A stretch of DNA of 64,000 bases from CAINVV01 sp031432175 (GCA_964358545.1 CAYHQN010000007.1:3963-67962), one strand, 5' to 3'. Positions 37,823 through 47,255 are shown, counted from the stretch's first letter. Notes: a model not told the origin generated them from the letters alone. Made by a program: numbers and translations.

Positions 37823-38365
37823 TTACTTTCCCTCAATCCATTTGATAATCTTCTCTTCATCAGGAAGTTCCTTTGGAAAGGCAACATCTGCCAGCTGTCC
37901 ATGTTCGTTGATCAGGAACTTTTGAAAATTCCATTGCACAGGGGCGTCAATGACTCCATTCTGCGCTTTGCTGGTCAACCAGGTATAAAGGGGGTCAATG
38001 TCAGCGCCTTTGACTGAAATCTTTGACATCATTGGGAAGGTGACGCCATAATTTTGGGTGCAGAAGGTCTTAATCTCCGCGTTGGTGCCGGGTTCCTGAG
38101 AGGCAAAATTATTGGCAGGAAAACCGATGATAACAAAATTTTTGTCTTTGTATTTTTCGTAAAGCTTCTCAAGCATTGCATATTGAGGTGTCAATCCGCA
38201 TTTGGATGCCGTATTGACCACCATAATTTTCTTACCCTTCAGCGAGGATAAATCGAAATTTTGACCATCCAGCGTGGTGGCCTTGAAATTGTACAAAACC
38301 TTGTTTTGTGCAGACAAACCGGCTACTGAGAGTACCATGGCAAGTGCGATAATTATCTTTTTCAT
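37823..38365 (-). CDS. glutathione peroxidase family protein, exported
   Basis: 180 residues from the ATG at 38365. A longer in-frame start at 38398 would add 11 residues before the signal peptide and is less likely. A signal peptide (IIALAMVLSVAGLSAQ) is followed by the thioredoxin-fold peroxidase domain: VVNTASKCGLTPQY contains the peroxidatic Cys, and NNFASQEPG and WNFQKFLI give the Gln and Trp/Asn of the active site. It reduces peroxides in the periplasm with a thioredoxin-like donor. It is a single gene flanked by intergenic repeats. Confidence 0.85.
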   Translation of the reverse strand: MKKIIIALAMVLSVAGLSAQNKVLYNFKATTLDGQNFDLSSLKGKKIMVVNTASKCGLTPQYAMLEKLYEKYKDKNFVIIGFPANNFASQEPGTNAEIKTFCTQNYGVTFPMMSKISVKGADIDPLYTWLTSKAQNGVIDAPVQWNFQKFLINEHGQLADVAFPKELPDEEKIIKWIEGK

Positions 38366-38453
38366 TTTTATCAAATTTTGAAATTGTAATAATATCAATT
38401 TATACGGTTAATCTGAAATGTTGTTTCCAATGCCCAATTTTTATATTGTCCCG

Positions 38454-38505
38454 CCATTCCGTCCGAAATTAACTTATCAGCAATTTTTTGCATGCTACCG
38501 CGGAC
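38454..38505 (+). repeat. dispersed 52-base repeat, copy 1
   Basis: CCATTCCGTCCGAAA, a gap of about 23 bases, then ATGCTACCGCGGAC. The same two blocks occur with nearly the same gap at 57193-57243, in the same orientation. Confidence 0.65.
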
Positions 38506-38528
38506 GGCTGTTTAATCATCATTTCCAA

Positions 38529-38588
38529 CCCGGGGTGTCGCTCCTTCGTCGCTTTACCCCGGGCTACAATACTATAACCGCTACGCGG
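38529..38588 (+). repeat. REP-like palindromic element
   Basis: CCCGGGGT (38529) pairs with ACCCCGGG (38556), with TCGCTCCTTCGTCGC in the loop, and a second small stem CCGCTACGCGG follows at 38578. This is the layout of a Bacteroidota intergenic palindromic repeat rather than a terminator. Confidence 0.6.
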
Positions 38589-38636
38589 TAGGATTCGAGA
38601 AGGATCCACATGGTGGTCAGGAAATTTTAGAATTGT

Positions 38637-38776
38637 GCAACTGCCAATTTTCACATTTTCACATTTTCCAATTTCCACATTATTTCCCCAATCAACTTCG
38701 CTCAGGGATCGGTGTTTGACTCGTCCCAGTCGTCCCCTCGTCTCATTTTCACATTTCCACATTTCCCAATTTCCCC
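38637..38776 (+). repeat. TTTTCACATTT-type intergenic repeats, copies 2 and 3
   Basis: Two blocks (38637-38683 and 38743-38776) built from TTTTCACATTT, TTTCCAATT and similar units. The minus strand reads KCENVK-like peptides through them, which are shadows of the repeat and not a gene. Confidence 0.6.
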
Positions 38777-38803
38777 TGGTTGATAACTTCTTCCTTCCTC
38801 CGG

Positions 38804-38833
38804 TTTGGAACATCCATTTTTCTCTTATTTTTG
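38804..38833 (+). promoter_or_regulatory. promoter of dnaX
   Basis: -33 element TTTG at 38804-38807 and -7 element TATTTTTG at 38826-38833, spaced by 18 bases, an exact fit to the Bacteroidota consensus. It is 24 bases from the dnaX start codon. Confidence 0.6.
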
Positions 38834-38857
38834 GAGTTCGTTAAGTGAAAAGATTGC

Positions 38858-39982
38858 ATGGAACATTACATCGTATCAGCCCGCAAATATCGCCCCGATA
38901 CCTTCACAACAGTGGTAGGTCAACCTTCCATTACCTCTACGCTGAAGAATGCAATCAGGAGCAACCACCTGGCCCATGCTTATCTGTTTTGCGGTCCGAG
39001 GGGAGTTGGAAAGACAACCTCTGCCCGGATTTTTGCCAAGACAATCAACTGTCTGAATCTGACTGCCGATACTGAGCCCTGCCAACAGTGTGAATCATGC
39101 ATCTCTTTTGGTGAAAACCGTTCTTACAACATCCACGAGTTAGATGCTGCCTCCAACAATTCGGTAGAAGACATTCGTTCCCTGGTCGACAAAGTAAGGA
39201 TACCTCCTCAAATTGGGAAGTACAGCGTCTACATCATCGATGAGGTCCACATGCTATCTTCCCAGGCCTTCAATGCGTTCCTTAAGACTCTGGAAGAACC
39301 GCCGGCGCATGCCATATTTATCCTTGCAACGACCGAGAAACAGAAAATCATCCCTACCATCCTCTCAAGGTGCCAGATCTATGATTTCAACCGGATCAGT
39401 ATCTCTGATATTGAGAAACATCTGCTGGAGGTGGCCGGAAAAGAGAAGGTAACCATAGAGGCTGAAGCGCTGAACGTCATCGCACAGAAAGCCGATGGCG
39501 CAATGCGTGATGCGCTTTCTATCTTCGATCAGGTAGTAAGTTTTTGTGGCGACACTGTTACTTACCAGGATACGATTGCCAATCTTAACGTTCTCGACTA
39601 CGATTACTACTTCAAATTGACTGAAGGATTTATCAAGGGGGATGTTTCCGGCAACCTGATGATATTTAATGAGATATTGTCAAAGGGATTTAATGCCCAC
39701 CATTTTATTATTGGCTTGTCCCAGCATTTCCGTGATCTGCTGATCAGCCGCGACGCTGTAACGTTGCCATTGCTGGAAGTAGGAGGGGAGATCAAGGAGC
39801 GCTACAGAAAACAGGCATCACAATGCTCTGAGGATTTTTTAACCGCCGCACTGATCCTGGCTTCCGATTGCGACATACAGTACAAAAGCTCGTCTAACCA
39901 ACGTTTTCTCGTTGAATTGGCCCTAATCAGAAGTGCGCAGCTCATTGAGCAATTAAAAAAAAAACAGTTGACGAATCAATAG
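38858..39982 (+). CDS. dnaX: DNA polymerase III gamma/tau subunit, gamma form
   Basis: 374 residues in the zero frame. AAA+ clamp-loader ATPase: Walker A GPRGVGKTTSA (about 47-57), four-cysteine zinc site C..C..C (CQQCESC with an earlier Cys), Walker B IIDEVHML, sensor 1 ATTEKQ, SRC motif with the Arg finger. The frame ends soon after a run of ten A (39955-39964). The tau-type C-terminus continues from the same run in the -1 frame to 40638, so this product equals a gamma-like short form. It loads the sliding clamp at the replication fork. Confidence 0.88.
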   Translation: MEHYIVSARKYRPDTFTTVVGQPSITSTLKNAIRSNHLAHAYLFCGPRGVGKTTSARIFAKTINCLNLTADTEPCQQCESCISFGENRSYNIHELDAASNNSVEDIRSLVDKVRIPPQIGKYSVYIIDEVHMLSSQAFNAFLKTLEEPPAHAIFILATTEKQKIIPTILSRCQIYDFNRISISDIEKHLLEVAGKEKVTIEAEALNVIAQKADGAMRDALSIFDQVVSFCGDTVTYQDTIANLNVLDYDYYFKLTEGFIKGDVSGNLMIFNEILSKGFNAHHFIIGLSQHFRDLLISRDAVTLPLLEVGGEIKERYRKQASQCSEDFLTAALILASDCDIQYKSSSNQRFLVELALIRSAQLIEQLKKKQLTNQ

Positions 39983-40638
39983 CCTGTCTCTATTTATTGC
40001 CACTTTTTGATTCTCCGGGTGCACCTGTAACCCCGGCAAAAGAGGCTGTACTCCCTGTTAAATCAGTTGAACCGGTAAAATCTGTAGAAACAGATCCACT
40101 GGTAATAAATCCACAAAACGACAGGCTAACTGACAAGGAGCCACGAAACAGGAATAAGCATACCGAAAATCTCGCAACTCCATCTATTTCCGGCATGCTC
40201 AATGGCGGTAAACTATCAGGTGTATCAGAGCCTGCTGCAGATCGCCTGAAAGCCGGGACAAATCCCAAAGAGCAACCATATGATGCATCCCAACTCATTG
40301 AGGCATGGAAAAAATTTGCAGAAAGTGTTGATGCAGCTCAGCTTAGATCGGCCCTTTCTGTCAGGGAGCCTATATTCACCGAGGATTTTAATATTGTTTA
40401 CAATCTGGATAATGAAGTTCAGCGTCAGCGAATTACATTGGATTTGAAACCCAAATTGTTGGCACATTTGCATGCTGCCCTGCACAATGAAAAGATAACC
40501 GTAGAATTCAATGTGACAGAAAACAAGGAGGAGATCCAGAACAGGCCATATACCAACCAGGAAAAATTCAATGTACTGTCGGCCAAGTATCCTTTACTTG
40601 GCAGTATGAAACAAAAATTTGGACTGGATTTTGAATAA
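39955..40638 (+). CDS. dnaX: tau-specific C-terminal extension of dnaX, in the -1 frame
   Basis: From the A run the -1 frame is open to 40638: first a proline/valine-rich linker (TPAKEAVLPVKSVEPVKS), then a folded domain of about 130 residues (LIEAWKKFAESV ... LKPKLLAHLHAALHNE) as in the DnaX C-terminus of Bacteroidota. There is no credible start codon of its own. It is therefore reached by slippage on A10 (ribosomal -1 or transcriptional), or the run is one base wrong in the assembly. A hairpin-like CCGGGT...ACCCCGG lies about 50 bases after the run. Confidence 0.75.
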   Translation, partial: KKKTVDESIACLYLLPLFDSPGAPVTPAKEAVLPVKSVEPVKSVETDPLVINPQNDRLTDKEPRNRNKHTENLATPSISGMLNGGKLSGVSEPAADRLKAGTNPKEQPYDASQLIEAWKKFAESVDAAQLRSALSVREPIFTEDFNIVYNLDNEVQRQRITLDLKPKLLAHLHAALHNEKITVEFNVTENKEEIQNRPYTNQEKFNVLSAKYPLLGSMKQKFGLDFE

Positions 40639-40672
40639 GATGTCCATAATAGCGTTTTCGGAGATGTATACC

Positions 40673-40702
40673 TTGTTACTCAACCATTATTTTGTACTTT
40701 TA
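40673..40702 (+). promoter_or_regulatory. candidate promoter of icd
   Basis: TTG at 40673-40675 and TACTTTTA at 40695-40702 (one mismatch to TAnnTTTG), spaced by 19 bases, 45 bases upstream of the icd start. Confidence 0.45.
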
Positions 40703-40747
40703 GCGCTCCAAAATAGATAGTAAGAATTACTCAAAATAGAATAGCAA

Positions 40748-41974
40748 ATGCAGAAAATTAAAGTATTAAACCCTGTTGTAGAGCTTGATGGGGATGAGAT
40801 GACCAGAATAATCTGGAAAATGATCAGAGAAAAGCTGATTCTTCCTTTCGTAGATGTTGACATCAAATATTTCGACCTCGGAATAGAACACAGGGATCAA
40901 ACCGATGATCAGGTAACCATTGATGCAGCCAATGCCATCAAAAAATACAATGTCGGCATCAAATGTGCGACCATCACCCCGGATGAGGCACGTGTCAAAG
41001 AGTTTGGGCTTAAAAAAATGTGGAAGTCACCCAATGGAACCATTCGTAACATCCTGGATGGCACCATTTTTCGTGAGCCAATCGTTGTAGACAATGTGCC
41101 ACGTCTTGTTCCCCAATGGACCGCTCCGATTATGATTGGCAGACATGCTTTTGGTGACCAGTACAGGGCTACTGATTTTGTTGTTGATCGACCGGGCAAA
41201 TTGATGCTCACCTTCAAATCGGATGATGGCACCGTTAATGAGGTCCATGATGTTTATCATTATGATGGTCCGGGAGTGGCTTTGGCCATGTACAACACGG
41301 AAGAGTCTATCCGCGGATTTGCGCATAGTTGCTTCAAGATGGCTTTGACCAAAAAATGGCCACTCTACCTCTCCACAAAAAATACTATTTTGAAGAAGTA
41401 CGACGGCTTTTTCAAAGATATCTTCGAAGAGATTTTTCTGAAAGATTACAAAAAAGATTTCGATGCAGCAGGTATCACCTATGAGCATCGTTTGATTGAT
41501 GACATGGTGGCATCGGCATTGAAATGGAATGGCAATTTCATTTGGGCATGTAAAAACTATGATGGTGATGTTCAGTCAGATACTATTGCTCAAGGCTTTG
41601 GGTCTCTTGGCTTAATGACTTCCGTATTGCTAACGCCTGATGGAGGTACCATGGAAGCGGAAGCTGCTCATGGAACTGTAACACGCCACTACCGTGAATA
41701 CCAAAAGGGCCGCCCAACCTCAACCAATCCGATCGCTTCCATTTTTGCCTGGACGCGCGGACTCGATTTCAGAGGGAAACTGGACGGAAATGAGCCTTTG
41801 CGTGATTTCGCAGCGCTGCTCGAAAAAGTTTGCATCGATACCGTAGAGTCGGGTAAGATGACAAAAGACCTTGCACTCTCCATATACGGCGCTAATCTAA
41901 GCAGCGACAATTACCTCACTACCGAGAAATTCATGGATGCATTGGTTGAAGAGCTTAACAAGAGGATGAATTGA
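40748..41974 (+). CDS. icd: NADP-dependent isocitrate dehydrogenase (eukaryote-like type)
   Basis: 408 residues, the homodimeric IDH type shared by eukaryotes and many Bacteroidota. VVELDGDEMTRIIW opens the protein. KSPNGTIRNILDGTIFREPI is the substrate-phosphate loop, YDGDVQSDTIAQGFGSLGLM carries metal-binding Asp residues, and GGTMEAEAAHGTVTRHYREY contributes to NADP binding. It converts isocitrate to 2-oxoglutarate in the TCA cycle. It has its own candidate promoter and is followed 34 bases later by ferritin. Confidence 0.93.
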   Translation: MQKIKVLNPVVELDGDEMTRIIWKMIREKLILPFVDVDIKYFDLGIEHRDQTDDQVTIDAANAIKKYNVGIKCATITPDEARVKEFGLKKMWKSPNGTIRNILDGTIFREPIVVDNVPRLVPQWTAPIMIGRHAFGDQYRATDFVVDRPGKLMLTFKSDDGTVNEVHDVYHYDGPGVALAMYNTEESIRGFAHSCFKMALTKKWPLYLSTKNTILKKYDGFFKDIFEEIFLKDYKKDFDAAGITYEHRLIDDMVASALKWNGNFIWACKNYDGDVQSDTIAQGFGSLGLMTSVLLTPDGGTMEAEAAHGTVTRHYREYQKGRPTSTNPIASIFAWTRGLDFRGKLDGNEPLRDFAALLEKVCIDTVESGKMTKDLALSIYGANLSSDNYLTTEKFMDALVEELNKRMN

Positions 41975-42008
41975 CCAATTTGTTGAACTACAATTTAAAA
42001 TTTGAGCC

Positions 42009-42524
42009 ATGTTAAAAAAGACGATAGAAAATGCACTAAATCAGCAAATTAATGCTGAGTTTCATTCCGCATATCTTTATTTATCCATGTCTTCATACCT
42101 CCAGTCGATAGGCATGGCCGGATGCGCAAACTGGATGAAGGTGCAATACCAGGAAGAGTTGGCACATGCTACCCATTTCTTTGACTACGTACTTGAACGC
42201 GGAGGACGCGTTGAATTGTCTCCGATTGGAGATGTTATCGTCAATTTTAAAAATGTGCTTGATGTCTTTGAAGAGACTTTGACACACGAAGTCCAGGTAA
42301 CTGGTTTGATTAATAACTTGATGGATATCTGTATCAAAGAAAGTGACCATGCCTCCAAAAGTTTCTTGCAATGGTTTGTTGATGAGCAAGTTGAAGAGGA
42401 ATCCAGTGTGGAACAGATACTCAATAACCTGAAACTGATCAATGGAGAAGGCCAGGGATTGTTGATGATGGATCGCGAAATGCAGACCAGGGTCTTTGTC
42501 AATCCATTTCCTGCCAAGGCATAA
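42009..42524 (+). CDS. ftnA: non-haem ferritin
   Basis: 171 residues, four-helix ferritin. The ferroxidase ligands are visible in helix A (NAEFHSAYLYLSM), helix B (YQEELAHATHFFDYV, with the ExxH pair) and helix C/D (EEESSVEQILNNL). It stores iron as a 24-mer shell and protects against iron-driven oxidation. It may be co-transcribed with icd (34-base gap). Confidence 0.92.
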   Translation: MLKKTIENALNQQINAEFHSAYLYLSMSSYLQSIGMAGCANWMKVQYQEELAHATHFFDYVLERGGRVELSPIGDVIVNFKNVLDVFEETLTHEVQVTGLINNLMDICIKESDHASKSFLQWFVDEQVEEESSVEQILNNLKLINGEGQGLLMMDREMQTRVFVNPFPAKA

Positions 42525-42555
42525 AAATCTTGATTAAGATCACTGGTCCCTGAGA

Positions 42556-42587
42556 TTTCATTCGTTGCAACATTTCAATTACCTTTG
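42556..42587 (+). promoter_or_regulatory. promoter of secA
   Basis: TTTC at 42556-42559 as a weak -33 element and an exact -7 element TACCTTTG at 42580-42587, spaced by 20 bases. The start codon is 48 bases downstream. Confidence 0.5.
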
Positions 42588-42635
42588 TGGGTGCATTGAA
42601 AAAGAAATAATTTAGAAACACACCATACCATTGAT

Positions 42636-45600
42636 ATGTCTATTATTGGAAATTTTTTAAAAGGTCTATTGGGCAACAAATCAGACAGGGATATTAAGGA
42701 AGTTATGCCTGTCATTACCCTGATCAAAGAAGAATACAGTCGGATCACAGGGTTTAGCAATGATGAGTTGCGTGCTGAAACGGTGCGGATCAAAAAGATT
42801 GTAACTGATTACATCAAGGCTGAAGAGGATGAGATTGTTGCTTTAAAAGAACGTGCCGAGAGCGGTGAAATTCCTATTGAAGAGGGCGAGAAATTATACG
42901 ATCAAGTTGATAAACTCGAAGAGATCATCACCAAAAAAATTGAAGAGGTACTCAAAACTATTCTTCCGATTGCCTTCGCGATCGTGAAAGATACGGCCCG
43001 CCGCTTTTTCGAAAATAGCGAAATCGTTGTATCTGTTTCAGATTTTGATCGTGAACTTGCTGCCACAAAGGATTTTGTAACCATTGACGGAGATAAGGCC
43101 ATCTTCAAAAACAGCTGGATTGCCGGTGGAACCCTCCAGACCTGGAACATGGTCCACTACGATGTTCAGTTGATCGGAGGATATGTTTTGCATACAGGTA
43201 AAATCTCGGAGATGGCAACCGGTGAGGGAAAAACACTGGTGGCAACCCTTCCGGTATTTCTAAACGCGCTTGCCGGTCGTGGTGTTCACATTGTGACGGT
43301 CAACGACTACCTGGCCAAACGTGACTCGGAGTGGATGGGACCGATCTATGAGTTTCATGGTATTTCGGTAGACTGTATCGACAAGCACCAACCAAACTCT
43401 GTTGAACGTAGAAAAGCATACAATGCCGATATTACCTTTGGCACAAATAACGAATTTGGATTTGATTACCTCCGTGACAATATGGCAACTGAACCTGCCG
43501 ATTTGGTGCAGCGCAAACACCATTATGCCATCGTGGATGAGGTCGACTCCGTATTGATCGATGATGCACGTACGCCTTTGATCATCTCCGGTCCGGTTCC
43601 TAAAGGTGAAAATCAGCTTTTTGATGTACTTAAATCTCCCATCGAACAGTTGGTGAAAACGCAAAGGGAGTTGGTGAACCAACTTCTGGTGGAAGCCAAG
43701 AAGAAAATTAACTCCAGTAACAGGGATGAGGCTGAAGAGGGTGCTATGGCGCTGCTTCGTGCTTACAAAGGGTTGCCCAAATACAAGCCAACCATCCGTT
43801 TTATGAGTGAGGAGGGAAACAAGGCCAAGATGTTAAAAGTAGAGAACTTCTACATGCAGGACAACAGCAAAAACATGCACATTGTCACTGATGACCTCTA
43901 TTTTATCATCGAAGAGAAACAAAATTCCGTTGAGCTTACCGACAAAGGTATTGACATTCTTTCGCACAATAACTCGGATTCAAGCTTCTTTATTCTACCG
44001 GATGTAGGTGCAAATATTGCTGATATACAGAATGATAAAAATCTTTCGGATGCTGATAAAGTCGAAAGGAAGGATCTTTTGATGCAGGACTATGCCATCA
44101 AGTCTGAAAGGGTACACACCGTTAATCAATTGCTGAAGGCATACACCATGTTCGAAAAAGACATAGAATATGTGGTGATTGAAAACAAGGTTAAAATTGT
44201 AGACGAGCAGACAGGCCGTATCATGGAAGGGCGTCGCTATTCGGATGGATTGCACCAGGCGATAGAAGCCAAGGAAAAGGTCGTAGTAGAAGCTGCCACC
44301 CAGACCTTTGCTACCATCACGCTGCAAAACTACTTCAGAATGTACCACAAACTTGCCGGTATGACCGGTACCGCTGAGACAGAGGCGGGTGAGTTGTGGG
44401 ATATCTACAAGTTGGAAGTGGTTGTGGTACCTACCAATCAGCCAATTTCGAGAAAAGATTACGAGGATCTGGTTTACAAGAGCAAAAATGAAAAATACAA
44501 GGCAATCATTGAAGAGATTGTACGTCTGAACAAGATTGGCCGACCGATGCTGGTAGGTACAACTTCTGTCGAAATTTCAGAGTTGCTTAGCAGGATGTTG
44601 CAAATGAGGGGCATCAAGCACCAGGTTTTGAATGCCAAATTGCACCAGCGTGAAGCTGATATCGTGGCCGAAGCGGGTAAACTTGGAACTGTCACCATTG
44701 CTACCAACATGGCAGGCCGTGGTACCGACATCAAATTGACACCTGAAACGCGTGCCCTTGGTGGTCTTGCTATCATTGGTACTGAGAGGCACGACTCCCG
44801 ACGCGTCGACCGCCAGTTGCGTGGTCGTGCCGGTCGTCAGGGGGATCCGGGAACTTCACAATTTTTCGTTTCCCTGGAGGATGACCTGATGCGTCTATTC
44901 TCTTCCGATCGTATTGTCGGAATCATGGACCGTCTTGGATTGAAGGAGGGAGAGGTCATCCAGCACTCAATGATCTCCAAATCTATCGAACGTGCCCAGA
45001 AAAAAGTAGAGGAGAACAACTTTGGCATTCGTAAGCGTTTGCTGGAATACGACGACGTGATGAACTCCCAGCGTGAAGTCATATACAAGAAAAGACGTCA
45101 TGCCCTCTTTGGAGAACGGATTGACGTAGATATTTTGAACATGATCTTCGACATGGGCGAACTGGTCAGTCAGGAACATCAGCCAAATGGCAAGGAAGGA
45201 TTCGAAGATTTCCGCCTCGATCTGATCAAAGCGCTATCACTTGATTCTCCGGTGGATGAAGAGGAATTTTCCGAGATCAATGTCGACGAGCTTACAGACA
45301 AAATTTACCACGCTTCCATCGGGAATTTCACCAGAAAATCGCAGGCTATCTCTCGTCAGGCCTGGCCGGTCGTTAAAAATATTTATGAGACCAAGTCGCA
45401 TATCTACAACAACATAGTTGTGCCTATTACTGATGGGCACCGCCTTTTTAACATCGTCACGAACCTTGAAAAGGCCTACAAAACGCAGGGTCTTGATCTG
45501 GTGAAATCGTACGAAAAACAGGTTATTCTCGCCACAATAGATGAGCATTGGAAAGAGAATCTCAGAGAACTGGACGAGTTGAGAACTTCGGTACAGAATG

Positions 45601-45944
45601 CCTCGTATGAACAAAAAGATCCGCTCCTTATCTACAAGCTGGAATCATTTAACCTGTTCAAGGCCATGATGGAGCAGATCAACAGGGGAGTGGTATCCAC
45701 ACTGATGAAAGGACAGATTCCGATCAGTGAGGCTGATGAGGTGAAAGAGGCCCCAATTGCCAGACGTGCGCATGATCGTTCACAATACCGTGAAGAGAAG
45801 ATGGATGCATCAAATCATCCGGGAGAGCACCAGGAAGGGCATAAAGCGCCTCAGCCGATCCGACATGCACCAAAAGTCGGTCGAAATGAGCCTTGTCCAT
45901 GCGGTAGTGGTAAGAAATTCAAAAATTGCCACGGACACGAATGA
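42636..45944 (+). CDS. secA: preprotein translocase ATPase SecA
   Basis: 1102 residues, longer than the ~900 of E. coli SecA, as usual in Bacteroidota. NBD1 Walker A is MATGEGKTLVATLP; DEVDSVLIDDARTP is the DEAD-type box. The preprotein-binding domain is in the middle. NBD2 shows GRGTDIKL and RQLRGRAGRQGDPG. The helical scaffold/wing follows, and the C-terminus is the zinc-binding SecB/ribosome tail CPCGSGKKFKNCHG. It drives export through SecYEG, needed for the many secreted enzymes here. Twelve bases separate it from lgt. Confidence 0.96.
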   Translation: MSIIGNFLKGLLGNKSDRDIKEVMPVITLIKEEYSRITGFSNDELRAETVRIKKIVTDYIKAEEDEIVALKERAESGEIPIEEGEKLYDQVDKLEEIITKKIEEVLKTILPIAFAIVKDTARRFFENSEIVVSVSDFDRELAATKDFVTIDGDKAIFKNSWIAGGTLQTWNMVHYDVQLIGGYVLHTGKISEMATGEGKTLVATLPVFLNALAGRGVHIVTVNDYLAKRDSEWMGPIYEFHGISVDCIDKHQPNSVERRKAYNADITFGTNNEFGFDYLRDNMATEPADLVQRKHHYAIVDEVDSVLIDDARTPLIISGPVPKGENQLFDVLKSPIEQLVKTQRELVNQLLVEAKKKINSSNRDEAEEGAMALLRAYKGLPKYKPTIRFMSEEGNKAKMLKVENFYMQDNSKNMHIVTDDLYFIIEEKQNSVELTDKGIDILSHNNSDSSFFILPDVGANIADIQNDKNLSDADKVERKDLLMQDYAIKSERVHTVNQLLKAYTMFEKDIEYVVIENKVKIVDEQTGRIMEGRRYSDGLHQAIEAKEKVVVEAATQTFATITLQNYFRMYHKLAGMTGTAETEAGELWDIYKLEVVVVPTNQPISRKDYEDLVYKSKNEKYKAIIEEIVRLNKIGRPMLVGTTSVEISELLSRMLQMRGIKHQVLNAKLHQREADIVAEAGKLGTVTIATNMAGRGTDIKLTPETRALGGLAIIGTERHDSRRVDRQLRGRAGRQGDPGTSQFFVSLEDDLMRLFSSDRIVGIMDRLGLKEGEVIQHSMISKSIERAQKKVEENNFGIRKRLLEYDDVMNSQREVIYKKRRHALFGERIDVDILNMIFDMGELVSQEHQPNGKEGFEDFRLDLIKALSLDSPVDEEEFSEINVDELTDKIYHASIGNFTRKSQAISRQAWPVVKNIYETKSHIYNNIVVPITDGHRLFNIVTNLEKAYKTQGLDLVKSYEKQVILATIDEHWKENLRELDELRTSVQNASYEQKDPLLIYKLESFNLFKAMMEQINRGVVSTLMKGQIPISEADEVKEAPIARRAHDRSQYREEKMDASNHPGEHQEGHKAPQPIRHAPKVGRNEPCPCGSGKKFKNCHGHE

Positions 45945-45956
45945 AATTAAAAATTC

Positions 45957-46808
45957 ATGATAATGAGCACTTTATTGTCCATTCATTGGAATGTTAGTCC
46001 GGAACTTTTTAGTCTGGGACCTATCTCAGTCCGTTGGTACGGTTTGATGTTTGCAATGGGCTTTTTGATTGGCTATCAGATTATGTTCAAAATGTTCAAG
46101 TTTGAGTCATCCGATACCGATTGGCTGGATAAGTTATTTATTTACACTATTGTAGCAACAATCGTGGGTGCCCGGCTTGGTCATGTATTCTTCTATGGAT
46201 GGAGTTATTACTCACAACATCTTCTCGAGATTGTTCTGCCGATTACAAAAGGTGAGACCGGCTATAAATTTGTAGGATATCAGGGTTTAGCCAGTCATGG
46301 GGGAGCTTTGGGTATCGTTTTAGCTATTTACTTCTATTCGAAGAAGGTGACCAAGCGATCGATGCTTTGGACGCTTGATCGCCTGATTATTCCGACAGCC
46401 CTGGTGGGAGCCATGATCCGTACCGGAAATCTAATGAACTCAGAGATCTACGGAGTTGCTACCAACCTGCCATGGGGATTTATTTTTGAACGTAACCACG
46501 AAGTTGTAGCCAAACATCCTACCCAGATTTATGAGGCGCTTGGTTATCTTATAGTTTTTGCCACTTCCTTGTGGATGTTCTTCAAAATCAAAGATCTGAA
46601 AGACCGCGAAGGATTTATCCTTGGTTATGGTTTTGCAGGAATTTTCCTGACCCGTTTTCTTGTTGAGTTTATCAAGGAAAACCAGGAGGCCTTTGAAGCC
46701 GGTATGGCACTGAATATGGGCCAAATTTTAAGTATACCATTTGTTTTGGCGGGTTGCTACTTAATGTACCGCGCCCTCAAGAACCCTCCGGTAAAATACA
46801 AGCGCTGA
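45957..46808 (+). CDS. lgt: prolipoprotein diacylglyceryl transferase
   Basis: 283 residues, seven membrane segments. The opening FSLGPISVRWYGLMFAMGFL contains the conserved RWYG; GLASHGGALGI and the signature region GAMIRTGNLMNSEIYG follow, and HPTQIYEALGY is the later conserved block. It transfers diacylglycerol to the lipobox Cys of prolipoproteins, the first step for lipoproteins such as the GH95 and GH36-like enzymes. It is in an operon with secA. A start at the second Met (45963) is also possible. Confidence 0.93.
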   Translation: MIMSTLLSIHWNVSPELFSLGPISVRWYGLMFAMGFLIGYQIMFKMFKFESSDTDWLDKLFIYTIVATIVGARLGHVFFYGWSYYSQHLLEIVLPITKGETGYKFVGYQGLASHGGALGIVLAIYFYSKKVTKRSMLWTLDRLIIPTALVGAMIRTGNLMNSEIYGVATNLPWGFIFERNHEVVAKHPTQIYEALGYLIVFATSLWMFFKIKDLKDREGFILGYGFAGIFLTRFLVEFIKENQEAFEAGMALNMGQILSIPFVLAGCYLMYRALKNPPVKYKR

Positions 46809-46844
46809 ATTTGGATTCGTTGGATTTTGGGATTGTTGGATTAT
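46809..46844 (+). repeat. left inverted repeat around the GxxExxY gene
   Basis: 36 bases that match the reverse complement of 47394-47429 at 32 of 36 positions (shared core GGGATTGTTGGATTAT). It ends at the base just before the stop codon of the minus-strand gene. Confidence 0.75.
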
Positions 46845-47255
46845 TTATTGGGTAGGGATAGTATTTGGCATTTTATTTTTTGGATGCCTCAATCTTTTTA
46901 TTTCGAGGCTTCTTGCTCCAAAGTTGAGGAGTAGTCCCTTATCCAGTTTGTAAGCAACAAGGTAATTAAGACCTTGTGCTAAATGTACATCTTCCAGTAC
47001 CTTTACTGCTTTGAGTTCTACCATCACTGTCGCTTCAACCAGAAAATCAACTCTCCTTGTTCCAATTTTGACATTATCATAGTAGAGTGGCATTGCTAAT
47101 TCACGTTTAAAATTCAATTCTGCCTTCCTCAGTTCTATCACTAACGACCTTTGGTATATAACTTCCTGAAAACCATTCCCTAAGGCCGCATGAACCTTCA
47201 TGGCGCATCCAATAATCTTGTAAGTTAGCTCATCTTCAATCTTTTCATTTTCCAT
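46845..47255 (-). CDS. GxxExxY family protein
   Basis: 136 residues with the family signature region GNGFQEVIYQRSL (G-x-x-x-E-x-x-Y form) and a nuclease-like core: DFLVEATVMVELKAV resembles the D...ExK pattern of PD-(D/E)xK folds. The biochemical role is unknown. The gene is a single unit set exactly between inverted repeats, which suggests it can move or was moved as a cassette. Confidence 0.85.
   Translation of the reverse strand: MENEKIEDELTYKIIGCAMKVHAALGNGFQEVIYQRSLVIELRKAELNFKRELAMPLYYDNVKIGTRRVDFLVEATVMVELKAVKVLEDVHLAQGLNYLVAYKLDKGLLLNFGARSLEIKRLRHPKNKMPNTIPTQ

Noticed and set aside
38469..38813. Minus-strand open frame of 114 codons before dnaX
   Set aside because: It runs through the REP-like palindrome and the TTTTCACATTT repeats; the peptide (KCENVK-type words) is a shadow of the repeats.
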